Counted from the stretch's first letter, positions 16,772 through 25,401 are shown. The stretch: 64,000 nt of DNA from UMGS1590 sp900552455 (GCA_963931105.1 OZ007004.1:248001-312000), one strand, 5' to 3'. Made by a program: numbers and translations. Notes: a model not told the origin generated them from the sequence alone.

Positions 16772-17460
16772 CGCTTCTCAGCCTCCCATGCATGTTTCAT
16801 TTCTGTCGCCCAAAAGAGGTCCTCCGGCACCGTGAGCTTGCGGCTCAGGCTGCTGCCGTCCACCATGCGCACGCGTTTTCCGCCAGCCTCGTAGAGCATG
16901 GCATCGTCTGTAAAAATGCGGCGGCTTTCGGCCATCTCCAGATGCAGCGCGCGGATCTCCGCCGCCATAAAACACTGCGGCGTCTGCGCTGCGCGCAAAG
17001 CTTCCCGCGGCGGTGTCTCCACAATAAAGCCCTCAGCATCCACGCGCTTGATCGTGTCGGTGACAGGCGTTCCCGGCACCACGCCGACGCCTGGCGCCGT
17101 CGCATCCAGGATGCGCCTGAGCATTTCCTGCGGCACAAAAGGCCGCGCGCCGTCGTGGATGAGCACCTTCTGCCAGCTTTCCGGCATCGCCAGAAGGGCA
17201 TTGCGCACCGAATCCTGGCGCTCTTTGCCGCCCTCCACGATCTGCACCCGCTCTGCAAGGGCGCCGCTTTCGCACACCGCCGCGCGCGCCTGCGCCTCTT
17301 CGCCGTGCGCACAGACGACGATAAGCCCGTCCGCAACCGCTGCCATGCTTTCGATCGCCAGCGAGAGCACGCTGCGCCCTTCGATTTCCAGATACTGCTT
17401 GTTGATGCCGGCCTGCATCCGTTTTCCCTGGCCGCCGGCCAAAACCACTGCGCCGATCAT
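16768..17460 (-). CDS. ispD: 2-C-methyl-D-erythritol 4-phosphate cytidylyltransferase
   Basis: A 230-residue nucleotidyltransferase that makes CDP-methylerythritol in the MEP pathway. The N-terminal VVLAGGQGKRM is the nucleotide-binding loop, and VLIHDGARPFV and ALRAAQTPQCF are family signatures. The ATG at 17460 has GGAGG 7 nt upstream and is preferred to an in-frame start 8 codons earlier. Coupled to ispF by an ATGA overlap. Confidence 0.95.
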   Translation of the reverse strand: MIGAVVLAGGQGKRMQAGINKQYLEIEGRSVLSLAIESMAAVADGLIVVCAHGEEAQARAAVCESGALAERVQIVEGGKERQDSVRNALLAMPESWQKVLIHDGARPFVPQEMLRRILDATAPGVGVVPGTPVTDTIKRVDAEGFIVETPPREALRAAQTPQCFMAAEIRALHLEMAESRRIFTDDAMLYEAGGKRVRMVDGSSLSRKLTVPEDLFWATEMKHAWEAEKR

Positions 17461-17521
17461 GCGTCCGCCTCCTTTGGATTTCACTGTTTTCCATTATAGC
17501 ATAATGCGCCCGCCACGCCTA

Positions 17522-17566
17522 TAAAAAAACCGATCCACAAACGATGCGATTTCGTTTGCGGATCAG
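17522..17566 (-). terminator. Terminator after the PIN/TRAM gene
   Basis: A 13-bp stem with one mismatch (GATCCACAAACGA at 17532-17544, complement at 17552-17564) is followed by GGTTTTTTTAT on the minus strand. It ends transcription from radA-disA-yacL, so ispD and the genes after it need their own promoter or read-through. Confidence 0.82.
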
Positions 17567-17580
17567 CAAATCGTTTTCTC

Positions 17581-18729
17581 CTACGCCAGGCGCACAAAGA
17601 TCATGCGGCCAGCGTTCGTCTGGATCACAGACGTGACCACCGTGTCGACGGTTTTGCCGATGACATGCTTGCCATTTTCGACAACAACCATTGTGCCGTC
17701 GTCCAGATAACCGACGCCCTGGTCGTTTTCCTTGCCGCGGGCGACAACCTCGACACGCATGCTCTCGCCTGGCAGCACCACCGTTTTGATGGCACCGGCG
17801 AGCTCGTTGACGTTGAGGGTTTTCACCTTCTGGAAGCTCGCGACCTTGTTGAGATTAAAATCGTTGGTCACCACAAAACCGTTGCAGTCCTTGGCCAGCT
17901 GCACCAGCTTGGCGTCGACCTCAGGAATGTCCTCGTAGTCGATGCTCATATTGATGACCTCAACATCCGTCGCCCGCAGCTCGTTCAACATGTCAAGCCC
18001 GCGGCGGCCGCGCACACGCTTGAGGGAATCGCTGCTGTCGGCAATGTGGCGCAGCTCATCGAGGACAAAGTTCGTGATGATGAGCGGACCGTCCAAAAAT
18101 CCGGCCTTGCAGATCTCTACAATGCGCCCGTCGATGATCACGCTCGTGTCGAGCACCTTTGGATGCACGCAGGTCTTAAAGGTCAGGGATTCCATCTCAG
18201 AGTCGCACTTGTCGCTCTTGTTCTCCTTGGCCTCGCGCCGACTGCGCTTCGACGGACGCTTGAACGCGCCGAGGAAGCTGTCGATGGTCTCGCGCCATCT
18301 GTAGCCGACAGAGATCCCGAGATAACCGAGCAGCACGCTCAGGATCACCGGCATATAATTGCCGATGACCGGCAGCTGCTTGACCGTGCTCGCCAAAAGC
18401 GCCGCGATCAAAAGCCCGACGATGAGCCCGATCGTGCTCGAGACCAGCGCCGGCAGCGGCATCTGCTTGAGACGCTGCTCCAAAAGCGTCGTTCCGCGCA
18501 CGATCAGCGCCCCCAATGGTTTCCCAATAACAAATCCTATAAGTCCACATACAACCATCAAAACGCCACAAACGATCGGAAAGCCATAGGACACATCCTC
18601 TACAAAATCCACCGACGCCGAATGCAGCAGCCGATAAACCGGAAAGCTGACGATATACCCCAAAGCCAACCCGATACAAAGCATCATCAAACGTACCACG
18701 TTGATGATCAGTCGTTCGGAATTTCTCAC
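17581..18729 (-). CDS. yacL: Membrane PIN/TRAM domain protein (YacL family)
   Basis: A 382-residue protein with four membrane segments in the first about 150 residues, a PIN nuclease-like domain (VLDTSVIIDGRIVEICK, about 190-320) and a C-terminal TRAM RNA-binding domain (about 325-382). This is the YacL family, conserved beside disA and ispD in Firmicutes; its biochemical role is not settled. GGAGG lies 8 nt before a GTG at 18729, preferred over the GTG three codons earlier. The heptad-repeat element 3 fills most of the gap to disA. Confidence 0.87.
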   Translation of the reverse strand: MRNSERLIINVVRLMMLCIGLALGYIVSFPVYRLLHSASVDFVEDVSYGFPIVCGVLMVVCGLIGFVIGKPLGALIVRGTTLLEQRLKQMPLPALVSSTIGLIVGLLIAALLASTVKQLPVIGNYMPVILSVLLGYLGISVGYRWRETIDSFLGAFKRPSKRSRREAKENKSDKCDSEMESLTFKTCVHPKVLDTSVIIDGRIVEICKAGFLDGPLIITNFVLDELRHIADSSDSLKRVRGRRGLDMLNELRATDVEVINMSIDYEDIPEVDAKLVQLAKDCNGFVVTNDFNLNKVASFQKVKTLNVNELAGAIKTVVLPGESMRVEVVARGKENDQGVGYLDDGTMVVVENGKHVIGKTVDTVVTSVIQTNAGRMIFVRLA

Positions 18730-18756
18730 TGTTCTCACCTCCTTTCAAGTTTTTTC

Positions 18757-18980
18757 AGGTAGGAGGTAGCCGCTGCGCGGACGGGCTTGCTTCGCTCGCC
18801 CGCAGGTAGGAGGTTTACGCCCCTGCCAGGCGTGACAATCATTTCGCAAGAAGCGTTCGCAGCGCTAAAACGCTCACCTGGGCATGGCACTAGCCAAAAC
18901 CTCCTACCGCCTACCTGCCGGCAAGTGAAACGCGCCGGCCCCGCCGCGGCCCTCTGGGCCGCAAGGGCTACCTCCTACCT
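18757..18980. repeat. Heptad-repeat element 3 (nested inverted repeats)
   Basis: The gap between disA and the PIN/TRAM gene is bounded by a 15-bp perfect inverted repeat, AGGTAGGAGGTAGCC at 18757-18771 and its complement at 18966-18980. A second, inner pair is CAGGTAGGAGGTTT at 18803-18816 and its complement with a 7-bp longer arm at 18897-18917. The words are heptamers AGGTAGG/AGGTAGC. There is no ORF. GC-rich hairpins fill the centre. Confidence 0.72.
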
Positions 18981-18991
18981 CAGCAAAGCGC

Positions 18992-20092
18992 TTACTGCAC
19001 CCAATTGCTGTCAGTAATGATCTGGCTGCGAATGCGCTCCAGCCCCAGCGTGATCTGATTGACACGCGCCGGTCCGATGCCTTCGACATCGTCGAGCTCA
19101 TTGTTCGACGCCAGCAGAATGGATTGGAAATCCCCAAACGCTTCGACCATATTTTCGATGACCGAATTTGGCAGACGTGGGATCTTGTGGAGCACGCGAT
19201 AGCCACGACATTCCAGGAAAACGCGCTTGTCCTTGTCGTGGAATTCGTTGAGGCCCAGCGAGCGCGCGATCAGATCCAGATCCCAGAGCTGCTCGCTGTC
19301 AAACCGCGCCAGCCGCTCGAGATAGTCGTCGACCTGTTCCTTGTCCGTTTTCTCCGGATCGCGGATCATATAATCGCGGATCGTCAGCCGTTCCTCCGCC
19401 TCGACATTGCTCGAAAGCTCCTCCGCCTGCATGCGGATCAGCGTGCTCTCGTCGCCGAGCTCCGTGAGATACAGCCGCAGCATCTGCTCGACGCGCTTGA
19501 AAAGCTCCGCGCGCTGGACCACCGTGAGCACATCCGGCAGCGTGACAACATTGTCAAATTCCTGCACACTCAAGCGCAGCACCGCTTCCTCGAGCACGTC
19601 CTTGTATTTCTCCAGCGTGCCCAGCGCCTGATTCGCCGTGTTCAGCAGCACGCTGACATCCTTGAGCACATACTTCGACGTGCCCTTGTAAAGCGTGATC
19701 ACGCGCCGACGCTGCGAAATACAGATGACGAGCGCCCCTGTCTGGCGCGCCGTCTGCTCCGCCGTGCGATGGCGGATCCCCGTCTCTGAAGATGGCACAT
19801 CCGGATCCGGCATGAGATGCGTGTTGGCGCTGATGATGCGCTTCACATCCGGCGAAATGAGAATGGCGCCGTCCATTTTCGCCAGCTCGTAGAGATGGGC
19901 CGGCGAATAATCGGTGTCAATGTCAAAGCCGCCCTTGGTCAACGGCTTGATCTTCGCCGGATCGCCGATGACAATGAGCCCGCCGGTATTGGCACGCAGC
20001 ACATTGTCCAATCCTTCACGCAGCGCTGTGCCTGGAGCCGTTTTTTTGAGCACATCCATGAGTGCATTGGTTTCACTTGAAATAAGCTGCAT
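18992..20092 (-). CDS. disA: DNA integrity scanning diadenylate cyclase DisA
   Basis: A 366-residue DisA that makes cyclic di-AMP and scans DNA. The DAC domain (about 1-145) has the catalytic motifs D74-G75-A76 and R107-H-R-T110. A helical linker follows, and the C-terminal helix-hairpin-helix DNA-binding region has DDVEGIGPARVNQI. The ATG at 20092 follows GGAGGGAGTAGC and replaces an in-frame start inside radA. It directly follows radA, a widely conserved pair linking c-di-AMP to recombination intermediates. Confidence 0.95.
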   Translation of the reverse strand: MQLISSETNALMDVLKKTAPGTALREGLDNVLRANTGGLIVIGDPAKIKPLTKGGFDIDTDYSPAHLYELAKMDGAILISPDVKRIISANTHLMPDPDVPSSETGIRHRTAEQTARQTGALVICISQRRRVITLYKGTSKYVLKDVSVLLNTANQALGTLEKYKDVLEEAVLRLSVQEFDNVVTLPDVLTVVQRAELFKRVEQMLRLYLTELGDESTLIRMQAEELSSNVEAEERLTIRDYMIRDPEKTDKEQVDDYLERLARFDSEQLWDLDLIARSLGLNEFHDKDKRVFLECRGYRVLHKIPRLPNSVIENMVEAFGDFQSILLASNNELDDVEGIGPARVNQITLGLERIRSQIITDSNWVQ

Positions 20093-20093
20093 G

Positions 20094-21467
20094 CTACTCC
20101 CTCCATAAATGATCGATAACACTTGTGATGAGCGATTCTTCAATGATCTCCATGTTTGGGATCTCCAGCCGCTTCTTCTGCTTCGGCACGATCGCCCTGC
20201 GGAAACCCATCTGCGCCGCCTCGCGCAGCCGCCGCTCCAACTGGCCCACCTGGCGCAGCTCGCCAGTCAGGCCCACTTCGCCCAACAGCAGCAGATCCTG
20301 CGGCACACATTTGTCCAGATAGCTCGAAGCGATCGCCATCGCTGCCGCCAGATCACAGGCCGGATCGTCCACGCGCAGCCCGCCGACCACATTGAGATAG
20401 ACATCCTGATCGCCGAGCCGCAGCCCAGCGCGCTTTTCCAGCACAGCAATGAGCATCGAGACACGGTCGTATTTCATCCCCGTCGTCATACAGCGCGACT
20501 GGCCGTAGAAGGATTTCGTCGCCAGCGCCTGGATCTCCACCAGGATCGGCCGCGATCCCTCGAGCAACGCCGTGACCACAGCGCCGCTGACCGTCGCCGT
20601 GCGCTCCGAGAGAAAAACCCGCGACGCATCGCCAACCTCGACGAGCCCTTCGCCAGTCATGTCGAACACGCCGATCTCGTTGATCGAACCGAAGCGATTC
20701 TTGAGCCCGCGCAGCACGCGATACTGCGACTGACGGTCCCCTTCAAAGAGCAGCACCGCGTCCACCATGTGCTCAAGCACCCGCGGACCAGCGACACTGC
20801 CATCCTTCGTGACATGGCCGATGAGCACCGTCGGAACGCCGACACCCTTTGCCCAACCCATGCAGGCAGCCGTCACCGCGCGCAGCTGCGAAACGCTCCC
20901 AGGCGCTGACTGCACAGCCGGATCGAAGATCGTCTGCACCGAATCGATGATCAAAAGATCCCAATTTTCGCCGCGCACGACAGCATCCAGCAGCTCCACA
21001 TTGTTCTCCGTCATCACCTGGATGCGCTCAGAAGTAACGCCCAGCCGTTCCGCACGATTACGGATCTGTCCCTTCGATTCTTCGCCGGACACATAGAGCA
21101 CACCGCCCGAGCCTGCGATCGCATCCATCAGCTGCATCGTCAGCGTCGACTTGCCGATCCCTGGATCGCCTGAAAGGAGCACCAGCTCACCCGGCACCAG
21201 CCCACCGCCAAGCACACGATTGAGCTCGCGGATCCCAGTGTCGATGCGCGCAGCGCTCGTCGTGTCGATTTTCGCGAGCAGCTCCGGTCGTGTGCTGCCG
21301 CCGGCAAGGGGCGAAAGATGCGCGCGCCCCGGCTTTTTCTCCTGCGGCTGCGCCACCACCTCTTCCACGAGCGTATTCCAGGCACCACAGTCAGGACAGC
21401 GCCCCATCCATTTTGGCGTTTGATAACCACATTCCTGGCAAACGTATTTTGTCTTCACTTTCGCCAT
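20094..21467 (-). CDS. radA: DNA repair protein RadA
   Basis: A 457-residue RecA-like branch-migration ATPase. It has an N-terminal zinc finger (C10-x2-C13...C24-x2-C27), a Walker A motif (SGDPGIGKSTL), the RadA signature KNRFG and a C-terminal Lon-like domain. Length and motifs are complete. It is the first gene of the radA-disA-yacL transcript, with a probable promoter at 21510-21537. Confidence 0.95.
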   Translation of the reverse strand: MAKVKTKYVCQECGYQTPKWMGRCPDCGAWNTLVEEVVAQPQEKKPGRAHLSPLAGGSTRPELLAKIDTTSAARIDTGIRELNRVLGGGLVPGELVLLSGDPGIGKSTLTMQLMDAIAGSGGVLYVSGEESKGQIRNRAERLGVTSERIQVMTENNVELLDAVVRGENWDLLIIDSVQTIFDPAVQSAPGSVSQLRAVTAACMGWAKGVGVPTVLIGHVTKDGSVAGPRVLEHMVDAVLLFEGDRQSQYRVLRGLKNRFGSINEIGVFDMTGEGLVEVGDASRVFLSERTATVSGAVVTALLEGSRPILVEIQALATKSFYGQSRCMTTGMKYDRVSMLIAVLEKRAGLRLGDQDVYLNVVGGLRVDDPACDLAAAMAIASSYLDKCVPQDLLLLGEVGLTGELRQVGQLERRLREAAQMGFRRAIVPKQKKRLEIPNMEIIEESLITSVIDHLWRE

Positions 21468-21509
21468 CGGGCGCCCTCCTTTACAACGTTGTTTTCTTAC
21501 TTAGTTAAT

Positions 21510-21537
21510 ATTATAACAAAAATAACATTTACAAAAA
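21510..21537 (-). promoter_or_regulatory. Probable radA promoter
   Basis: On the minus strand TATAAT (plus 21510-21515) is preceded by TTTTTG (plus 21532-21537) with a 16-bp spacer. The -35 is weak. Confidence 0.5.
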
Positions 21538-21561
21538 ATGCGACCTTAACGGACGCATTTT
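21535..21561 (-). terminator. Terminator after the small XRE gene
   Basis: AAAATGCG...CGCATTTT stem with a short loop and T-run on the minus strand, just downstream of the XRE gene. Confidence 0.7.
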
Positions 21562-21570
21562 GGTGACTGG

Positions 21571-21813
21571 TTATTTATCGCTGTCTTCTTCAATATCTAC
21601 GATCTTCAGAGTCTTGCCCAGCGGGCGCAGAACCTTCAGGATCGTGGTCAGCTGCGGATCCGTCAATCCTCGTTCCATACGCGCGATGACAGGCTGTTTG
21701 ACTCCGCATGCTGCTTCGATGTTTTTCTGGGTCATCCCCATTTCTCTTCTGGTGCGGAGGATCTCATGCACTAAGTTCTGTTTCTTTTCAAAGATTTCAT
21801 CGGACGCTTTCAT
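21571..21813 (-). CDS. XRE-family helix-turn-helix protein (HigA-like)
   Basis: About 80 residues with an HTH (MTQKNIEAACGVKQPVIARM) and a C-terminal LTTILKVLRPLGKTLKIVD, typical of HigA-type antitoxins. The ATG at 21813 is chosen because AGGAAGGGAAG lies upstream, although the distance is long; an in-frame ATG at 21873 is possible. HigA normally lies next to a HigB toxin, but no toxin gene is seen on either side, so it is a solitary regulator or a leftover of a toxin-antitoxin module. It lies at the edge of a low-GC stretch. Confidence 0.75.
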   Translation of the reverse strand: MKASDEIFEKKQNLVHEILRTRREMGMTQKNIEAACGVKQPVIARMERGLTDPQLTTILKVLRPLGKTLKIVDIEEDSDK

Positions 21814-21873
21814 CGATTTTCTAACTTCCCTTCCTAAAATAAAATTTGTTCGTGCAGCAAATCGCCCTGCCAA

Positions 21874-22133
21874 AGGGCCACGACTTCATGTGTGTTTCTT
21901 CCCCCCATCACACATGAGAAAACTGAATAACATATTCCTATTTGCTTATCAATATTATCCACGGTTATTGGCCTCACGTCAAGGGCTGCGTATACGTATA
22001 TTTTATATTTTTGCTAATTCTACAAAATATATCTGCAACAAACAACATATATACTGATAATACCACTTATTTAGTAGAAATTGAACCCCTTCTTACCTTC
22101 TTTATAAGAATATAAAAAAATCACAGATTGCGC
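21874..22133. other. Low-GC spacer before the tRNA-Thr pair
   Basis: About 260 bp rich in A and T, unlike the surrounding GC-rich genes, with no ORF that has a ribosome binding site. With the solitary HigA-like gene and the neighbouring tRNA genes it may be the remnant of a horizontally acquired segment, but no attachment repeat was found. Confidence 0.4.
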
Positions 22134-22162
22134 TTGCAATTTTTCCCCGACAATGCTAGTAT
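22134..22162 (+). promoter_or_regulatory. Promoter of the tRNA-Thr pair
   Basis: TTGCAA (22134-22139), 17-bp spacer, TAGTAT (22157-22162), 15 bp upstream of the first tRNA. Confidence 0.65.
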
Positions 22163-22177
22163 ATAGAAGATGCATTT

Positions 22178-22250
22178 GCCGATATAGCTCAATTGGTAGA
22201 GCAGCTGATTTGTAATCAGCAGGTTGCGGGTTCGAGTCCCATTGTCGGCT
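22178..22250 (+). tRNA. tRNA-Thr (TGT)
   Basis: Acceptor GCCGATA/TGTCGGC, anticodon stem GCTGA/TCAGC with loop TTTGTAA giving TGT. No encoded CCA. Confidence 0.92.
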
Positions 22251-22253
22251 TAA

Positions 22254-22326
22254 GCTGATGTGGCTCAGTTGGTAGAGCAGCTGATTCGTAATCAGCAGGT
22301 CACCGGTTCAAGTCCGGTCATCAGCT
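22254..22326 (+). tRNA. tRNA-Thr (CGT)
   Basis: Acceptor GCTGATG/CATCAGC, anticodon stem GCTGA/TCAGC with loop TTCGTAA giving CGT. It is three bases from the preceding tRNA-Thr(TGT) and shares its D- and anticodon-arm sequence, so the pair looks like a tandem duplication with diverged anticodons. Confidence 0.92.
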
Positions 22327-22330
22327 CGTT

Positions 22331-22362
22331 CGCCGGAAGGATTTTCCTTCCGGCGATTTTTT
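22331..22362 (+). terminator. Terminator of the tRNA-Thr pair
   Basis: Perfect 10-bp stem CGCCGGAAGG (22331-22340) and its complement (22346-22355), followed by ATTTTTT. Confidence 0.9.
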
Positions 22363-22363
22363 A

Positions 22364-22393
22364 TTGCCCGCAAACACCGGGTTGCGCTATCAT
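22364..22393 (+). promoter_or_regulatory. Probable nitroreductase promoter
   Basis: TTGCCC (22364-22369), 18-bp spacer, TATCAT (22388-22393), about 35 bp before the start codon. Confidence 0.5.
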
Positions 22394-22428
22394 ATACCAT
22401 AAGAAAACGATGAAAGGATGTCACCACC

Positions 22429-23175
22429 ATGAATGAAACCTTACAGCATCAACTGAACCACCGCAGCATCCGCAAATTCAAAGACACACCGCTCTCCGAC
22501 GAACAGCTCGATCTGATCCTTTCCGCCGCCAGCCAAACGCCGACCTACACCTTCCTGCAGGCAGCCAGCATCATCGGTGTCACCGACAAAGCCAAACAAA
22601 AGCGACTCGCTGAGATCTGTAAACAATCCTACGTCGCCGAAGCAGGCTACCTCTTCGTCATCGTCTGTGACATGAACCGCAACGCGCGCATCGCCGCCGC
22701 GCAGAACATTCCTGCCGACGGCATGGGCCGCGCCGAGCGTTTCTTCCCAACCTTCTACGACGCCACGCTGATGACCATGAACATGGTCACCGCCGCTGAA
22801 TCAATGGGGCTCGGCTGTGTCATCCTCGGCAGCATCAACAACGACATGCAGGCCGTCATTGACCTCCTTGAGCTGCCGGAATACACCTTCCCTTGTCTCG
22901 GACTCGCCGTCGGCGTGCCTGATCAGGAGCCAGCGCTGAAACCTCGCCTGCCACGCGAATTTGTTTTCATGGAAAACAGCTACCAGCCGATCGATGATCC
23001 GCTGAGCGCCCTCGCCGACTACGACAGCATCGTGCATCAGTACTACGACCTCCGCGACACGAAAAAGCCCGTCGACACCTTCACCGCGCAAATGGCAGCA
23101 CGCATGGCCGCCGTGCCCGACGCTTCGCCAAGCCTCCTTGACGTTCTCCAGCGCCAGGGATTTCTCAAGGAATAA
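22429..23175 (+). CDS. NfsA/FRP-like flavin nitroreductase
   Basis: A 248-residue oxidoreductase of the NfsA/Frp group of FMN nitroreductases. The N-terminus HRSIRKFKDTPLSDEQL contains the FMN phosphate-contacting Arg-Ser-Ile-Arg motif. The middle part has AAESMGLGCVILGSI and FPCLGLAVGVP, and the C-terminal extension is the one typical of NfsA-type enzymes. It should reduce flavins, quinones or nitro compounds with NAD(P)H. It stands alone between a tRNA terminator and its own terminator. Confidence 0.88.
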   Translation: MNETLQHQLNHRSIRKFKDTPLSDEQLDLILSAASQTPTYTFLQAASIIGVTDKAKQKRLAEICKQSYVAEAGYLFVIVCDMNRNARIAAAQNIPADGMGRAERFFPTFYDATLMTMNMVTAAESMGLGCVILGSINNDMQAVIDLLELPEYTFPCLGLAVGVPDQEPALKPRLPREFVFMENSYQPIDDPLSALADYDSIVHQYYDLRDTKKPVDTFTAQMAARMAAVPDASPSLLDVLQRQGFLKE

Positions 23176-23199
23176 TCCCCCCATCAACAACTGAACCGC

Positions 23200-23241
23200 A
23201 ACGGATATTCGACCACACCGCCGAATATCCGTTCATTTTTT
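23200..23241 (+). terminator. Terminator after the nitroreductase gene
   Basis: 12-bp perfect stem AACGGATATTCG (23200-23211) and complement (23222-23233), then CATTTTTTCC. Confidence 0.85.
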
Positions 23242-23341
23242 CCGCCAGCAAATTTTTTGCGTTTCACGCCAATATTTCCGTGGGTTTTCCCATTATCGCG
23301 GGTATCATTTAATAGAAGAAAAGCCGAAAGGAGGCGACGAC

Positions 23342-23884
23342 ATGAACGAGCAGGACATCATCCTATTGCTCCAGCAGAAGAACGAAGACGGGCTAACCGC
23401 CCTGACGCTGCATTATGGGCCACTCATGCGCTACATCATTGCACCGATCCTGCCAAATCCTCAGGATCAGGAAGATTGCCTCGCAGAAGTGACCTTGCGC
23501 GTTTGGGACAAGATCGACCAGTTTGATCCAAAACGCGGCAGCTGGAAAGCCTGGCTCACAGCCATCACCAGAAACACCGCGCTCAATCATGTGCGCGCAC
23601 TGACGCGTCACACAAACCACGAAGAAGTCTCTGAAAATCTCGCGTCATCCGAGCCTACGCCAGAAGAAACCATCCTGCGGCACGAAGAGCAGCGTGCGCT
23701 CGAAAAAGCGCTGAGCCAGCTTTCAAGCCGCGATCGTCAATTATTTTACAGAAAATATTACTACCTTCAGTCCACCGCTCAGATCGCCGCTGAATTGGGC
23801 ATCACAGAGCGCGCCGTCGAAGGACGGCTCTATCGCTTGCGGAAAAACCTGAGAAAACTGTTAGGAGGTGAGCGCTATGAGTGA
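23342..23884 (+). CDS. ECF-type RNA polymerase sigma factor
   Basis: A 180-residue sigma-70 family factor with only regions 2 and 4. Region 2 includes EDCLAEVTLRVWDKIDQFDPKRGSWKAWLTAITRN, quoted here only in part: the core is WDKIDQFDP...WLTAITRN at about residues 54-80. Region 4 has the HTH QIAAELGITERAVEGRLYRLRKNLR. It resembles the SigW/SigV-like ECF group. A ribosome binding site (AAAGGAGG) precedes the ATG. The stop overlaps the start of the next gene by 8 nt, so that membrane protein is the likely anti-sigma partner. No obvious ECF-type autoregulatory promoter was recognised. Confidence 0.92.
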   Translation: MNEQDIILLLQQKNEDGLTALTLHYGPLMRYIIAPILPNPQDQEDCLAEVTLRVWDKIDQFDPKRGSWKAWLTAITRNTALNHVRALTRHTNHEEVSENLASSEPTPEETILRHEEQRALEKALSQLSSRDRQLFYRKYYYLQSTAQIAAELGITERAVEGRLYRLRKNLRKLLGGERYE

Positions 23885-25379
23885 ACAGAAAAAATCGTTC
23901 ATGGATGAGCAGGATTTTGACGCACTACTTTCGCGCAGCCTGCCAGAGCTGCCCCCGGAAGACATTGTCGCTCAGACCGTTCCCGGCAAGGAGGTGCTCA
24001 GTCGTATCCTCGTTGGCTACCTTCTCTATACCTTTGTGATCCATTTCATCGGGCTCGACCTCATCCTCCCGGTCATCGGCCAGATCCTCGTGCTGCTTGG
24101 ATTCCGCGCGCTCCAGCATGAGAACCACTGGTTCAGCGCCTGCTACCTGCTCGAGGTGGTGCACGCGGTCTTCCTCTTCGGCAAAGTGATCCTGGGCACG
24201 ACCATTATCGAACTCCCGGATACGACAACGACCGCCACTCTGGCCGTGTATTACCTGCAGACAGGCCTGACGATCCTCTCGCTCTTCTGCTTCTGGCGCG
24301 GGCTCCGGACCGTGCAGAAGCAGCTGGCGATCCGTTCAAAGGCTGTAGGCGTGCTGGCATTAATCGCGCTGAACGTGCTGGTCGCCGTCATAGGCACGTT
24401 GCAGCTTTTGGGAGATGCCAACTTTGGTTCCCTGCATGTGTTCGCTTTCCTTTTGATCTGCTATCTCGTCGTTCTCTGGACAATCGCCCGCCTCGCCAGA
24501 TCCCTGGACGAGACTGGCTACGTGCTCCGGCCAGCGCCTGTGCAGATCTCTGACCGCGCCTACACGCTGATCCTCGTCGGTCTTCTCGCCATCGGCTGTG
24601 CCGCGGGCTATCTTTTCTTCGGCAGCTACGCCATGGATTGGCGCCCTGTCTCAGCCACAGAACAGGCAGCCACTCAGGCAACGAAAGACCACCTGCGCAC
24701 CCTCGGCCTCCCGGAAGAGGTCCTGGCAGACCTCGCGCCAGAAGACCTCGCCACACTGGGCGACGCCGAACAGGTCATCCTGCCTCTGGAAGATAAGGCG
24801 ATCTTCCAGAACGATTCCGGCTACGACGAGGACGACATCCGTCTCACCAACGTTGCTGTGCTGCTCCCGGACGATCGAGTGGTCTTCTTCCACCACTTCC
24901 GCTGGCTCAAGGATCCTGGCTTCAGCGGCACGGAAGCCCTCTGCCTAAACCCGGCCTACGAGGATTCGCCATGGACACAGGTCCAGGGCAGCGAGGTGAC
25001 AGGCCGCCTCCTCTATGACGACGAGGAAGGCACGCTGACGGCGTCCTATCATTCCATCACCGCGCAGACCGTGGCAGATCCGATCTTCACCGTCGTCCCA
25101 GCAAAGGATCTGGTCTACGCCAGCTTCTCCTTCCCGGACGAGGGCGAAGTCCAGCGCGGCTACCTCACCTACACCGCCACGCCGTCTGAGGGCGATCAGA
25201 TACTCATCAGCCAAATGACCTACATCCATCAACAACACCGCTTCCAATACCCGGTAGAGACCGCTGAAGAATATGACGCCACCCACTTCTCTTACGGAGA
25301 AGGCACGCCGTTCACTGACATCTGCTGGAACCGCCTCTTCCTGGAATGGCGCGATGGCACCATCACAGCCGTTGAATGA
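23877..25379 (+). CDS. Polytopic membrane protein, putative anti-sigma factor
   Basis: A 500-residue protein with a short cytoplasmic N-terminus (about 1-40), six or seven membrane segments (about 42-260) and a large extracytoplasmic C-terminal domain (about 265-500). No HxxxCxxC zinc anti-sigma motif is visible. The ATG at 23877 has GGAGG upstream and overlaps the sigma factor gene by 8 nt, which is the strongest reason to call it the sensor/anti-sigma partner. The C-terminal domain is acidic and has no domain I recognise. Function is inferred from context only. Confidence 0.6.
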   Translation: MSEQKKSFMDEQDFDALLSRSLPELPPEDIVAQTVPGKEVLSRILVGYLLYTFVIHFIGLDLILPVIGQILVLLGFRALQHENHWFSACYLLEVVHAVFLFGKVILGTTIIELPDTTTTATLAVYYLQTGLTILSLFCFWRGLRTVQKQLAIRSKAVGVLALIALNVLVAVIGTLQLLGDANFGSLHVFAFLLICYLVVLWTIARLARSLDETGYVLRPAPVQISDRAYTLILVGLLAIGCAAGYLFFGSYAMDWRPVSATEQAATQATKDHLRTLGLPEEVLADLAPEDLATLGDAEQVILPLEDKAIFQNDSGYDEDDIRLTNVAVLLPDDRVVFFHHFRWLKDPGFSGTEALCLNPAYEDSPWTQVQGSEVTGRLLYDDEEGTLTASYHSITAQTVADPIFTVVPAKDLVYASFSFPDEGEVQRGYLTYTATPSEGDQILISQMTYIHQQHRFQYPVETAEEYDATHFSYGEGTPFTDICWNRLFLEWRDGTITAVE

Positions 25380-25401
25380 AGACACCTGTCACTCAAGATC
25401 A

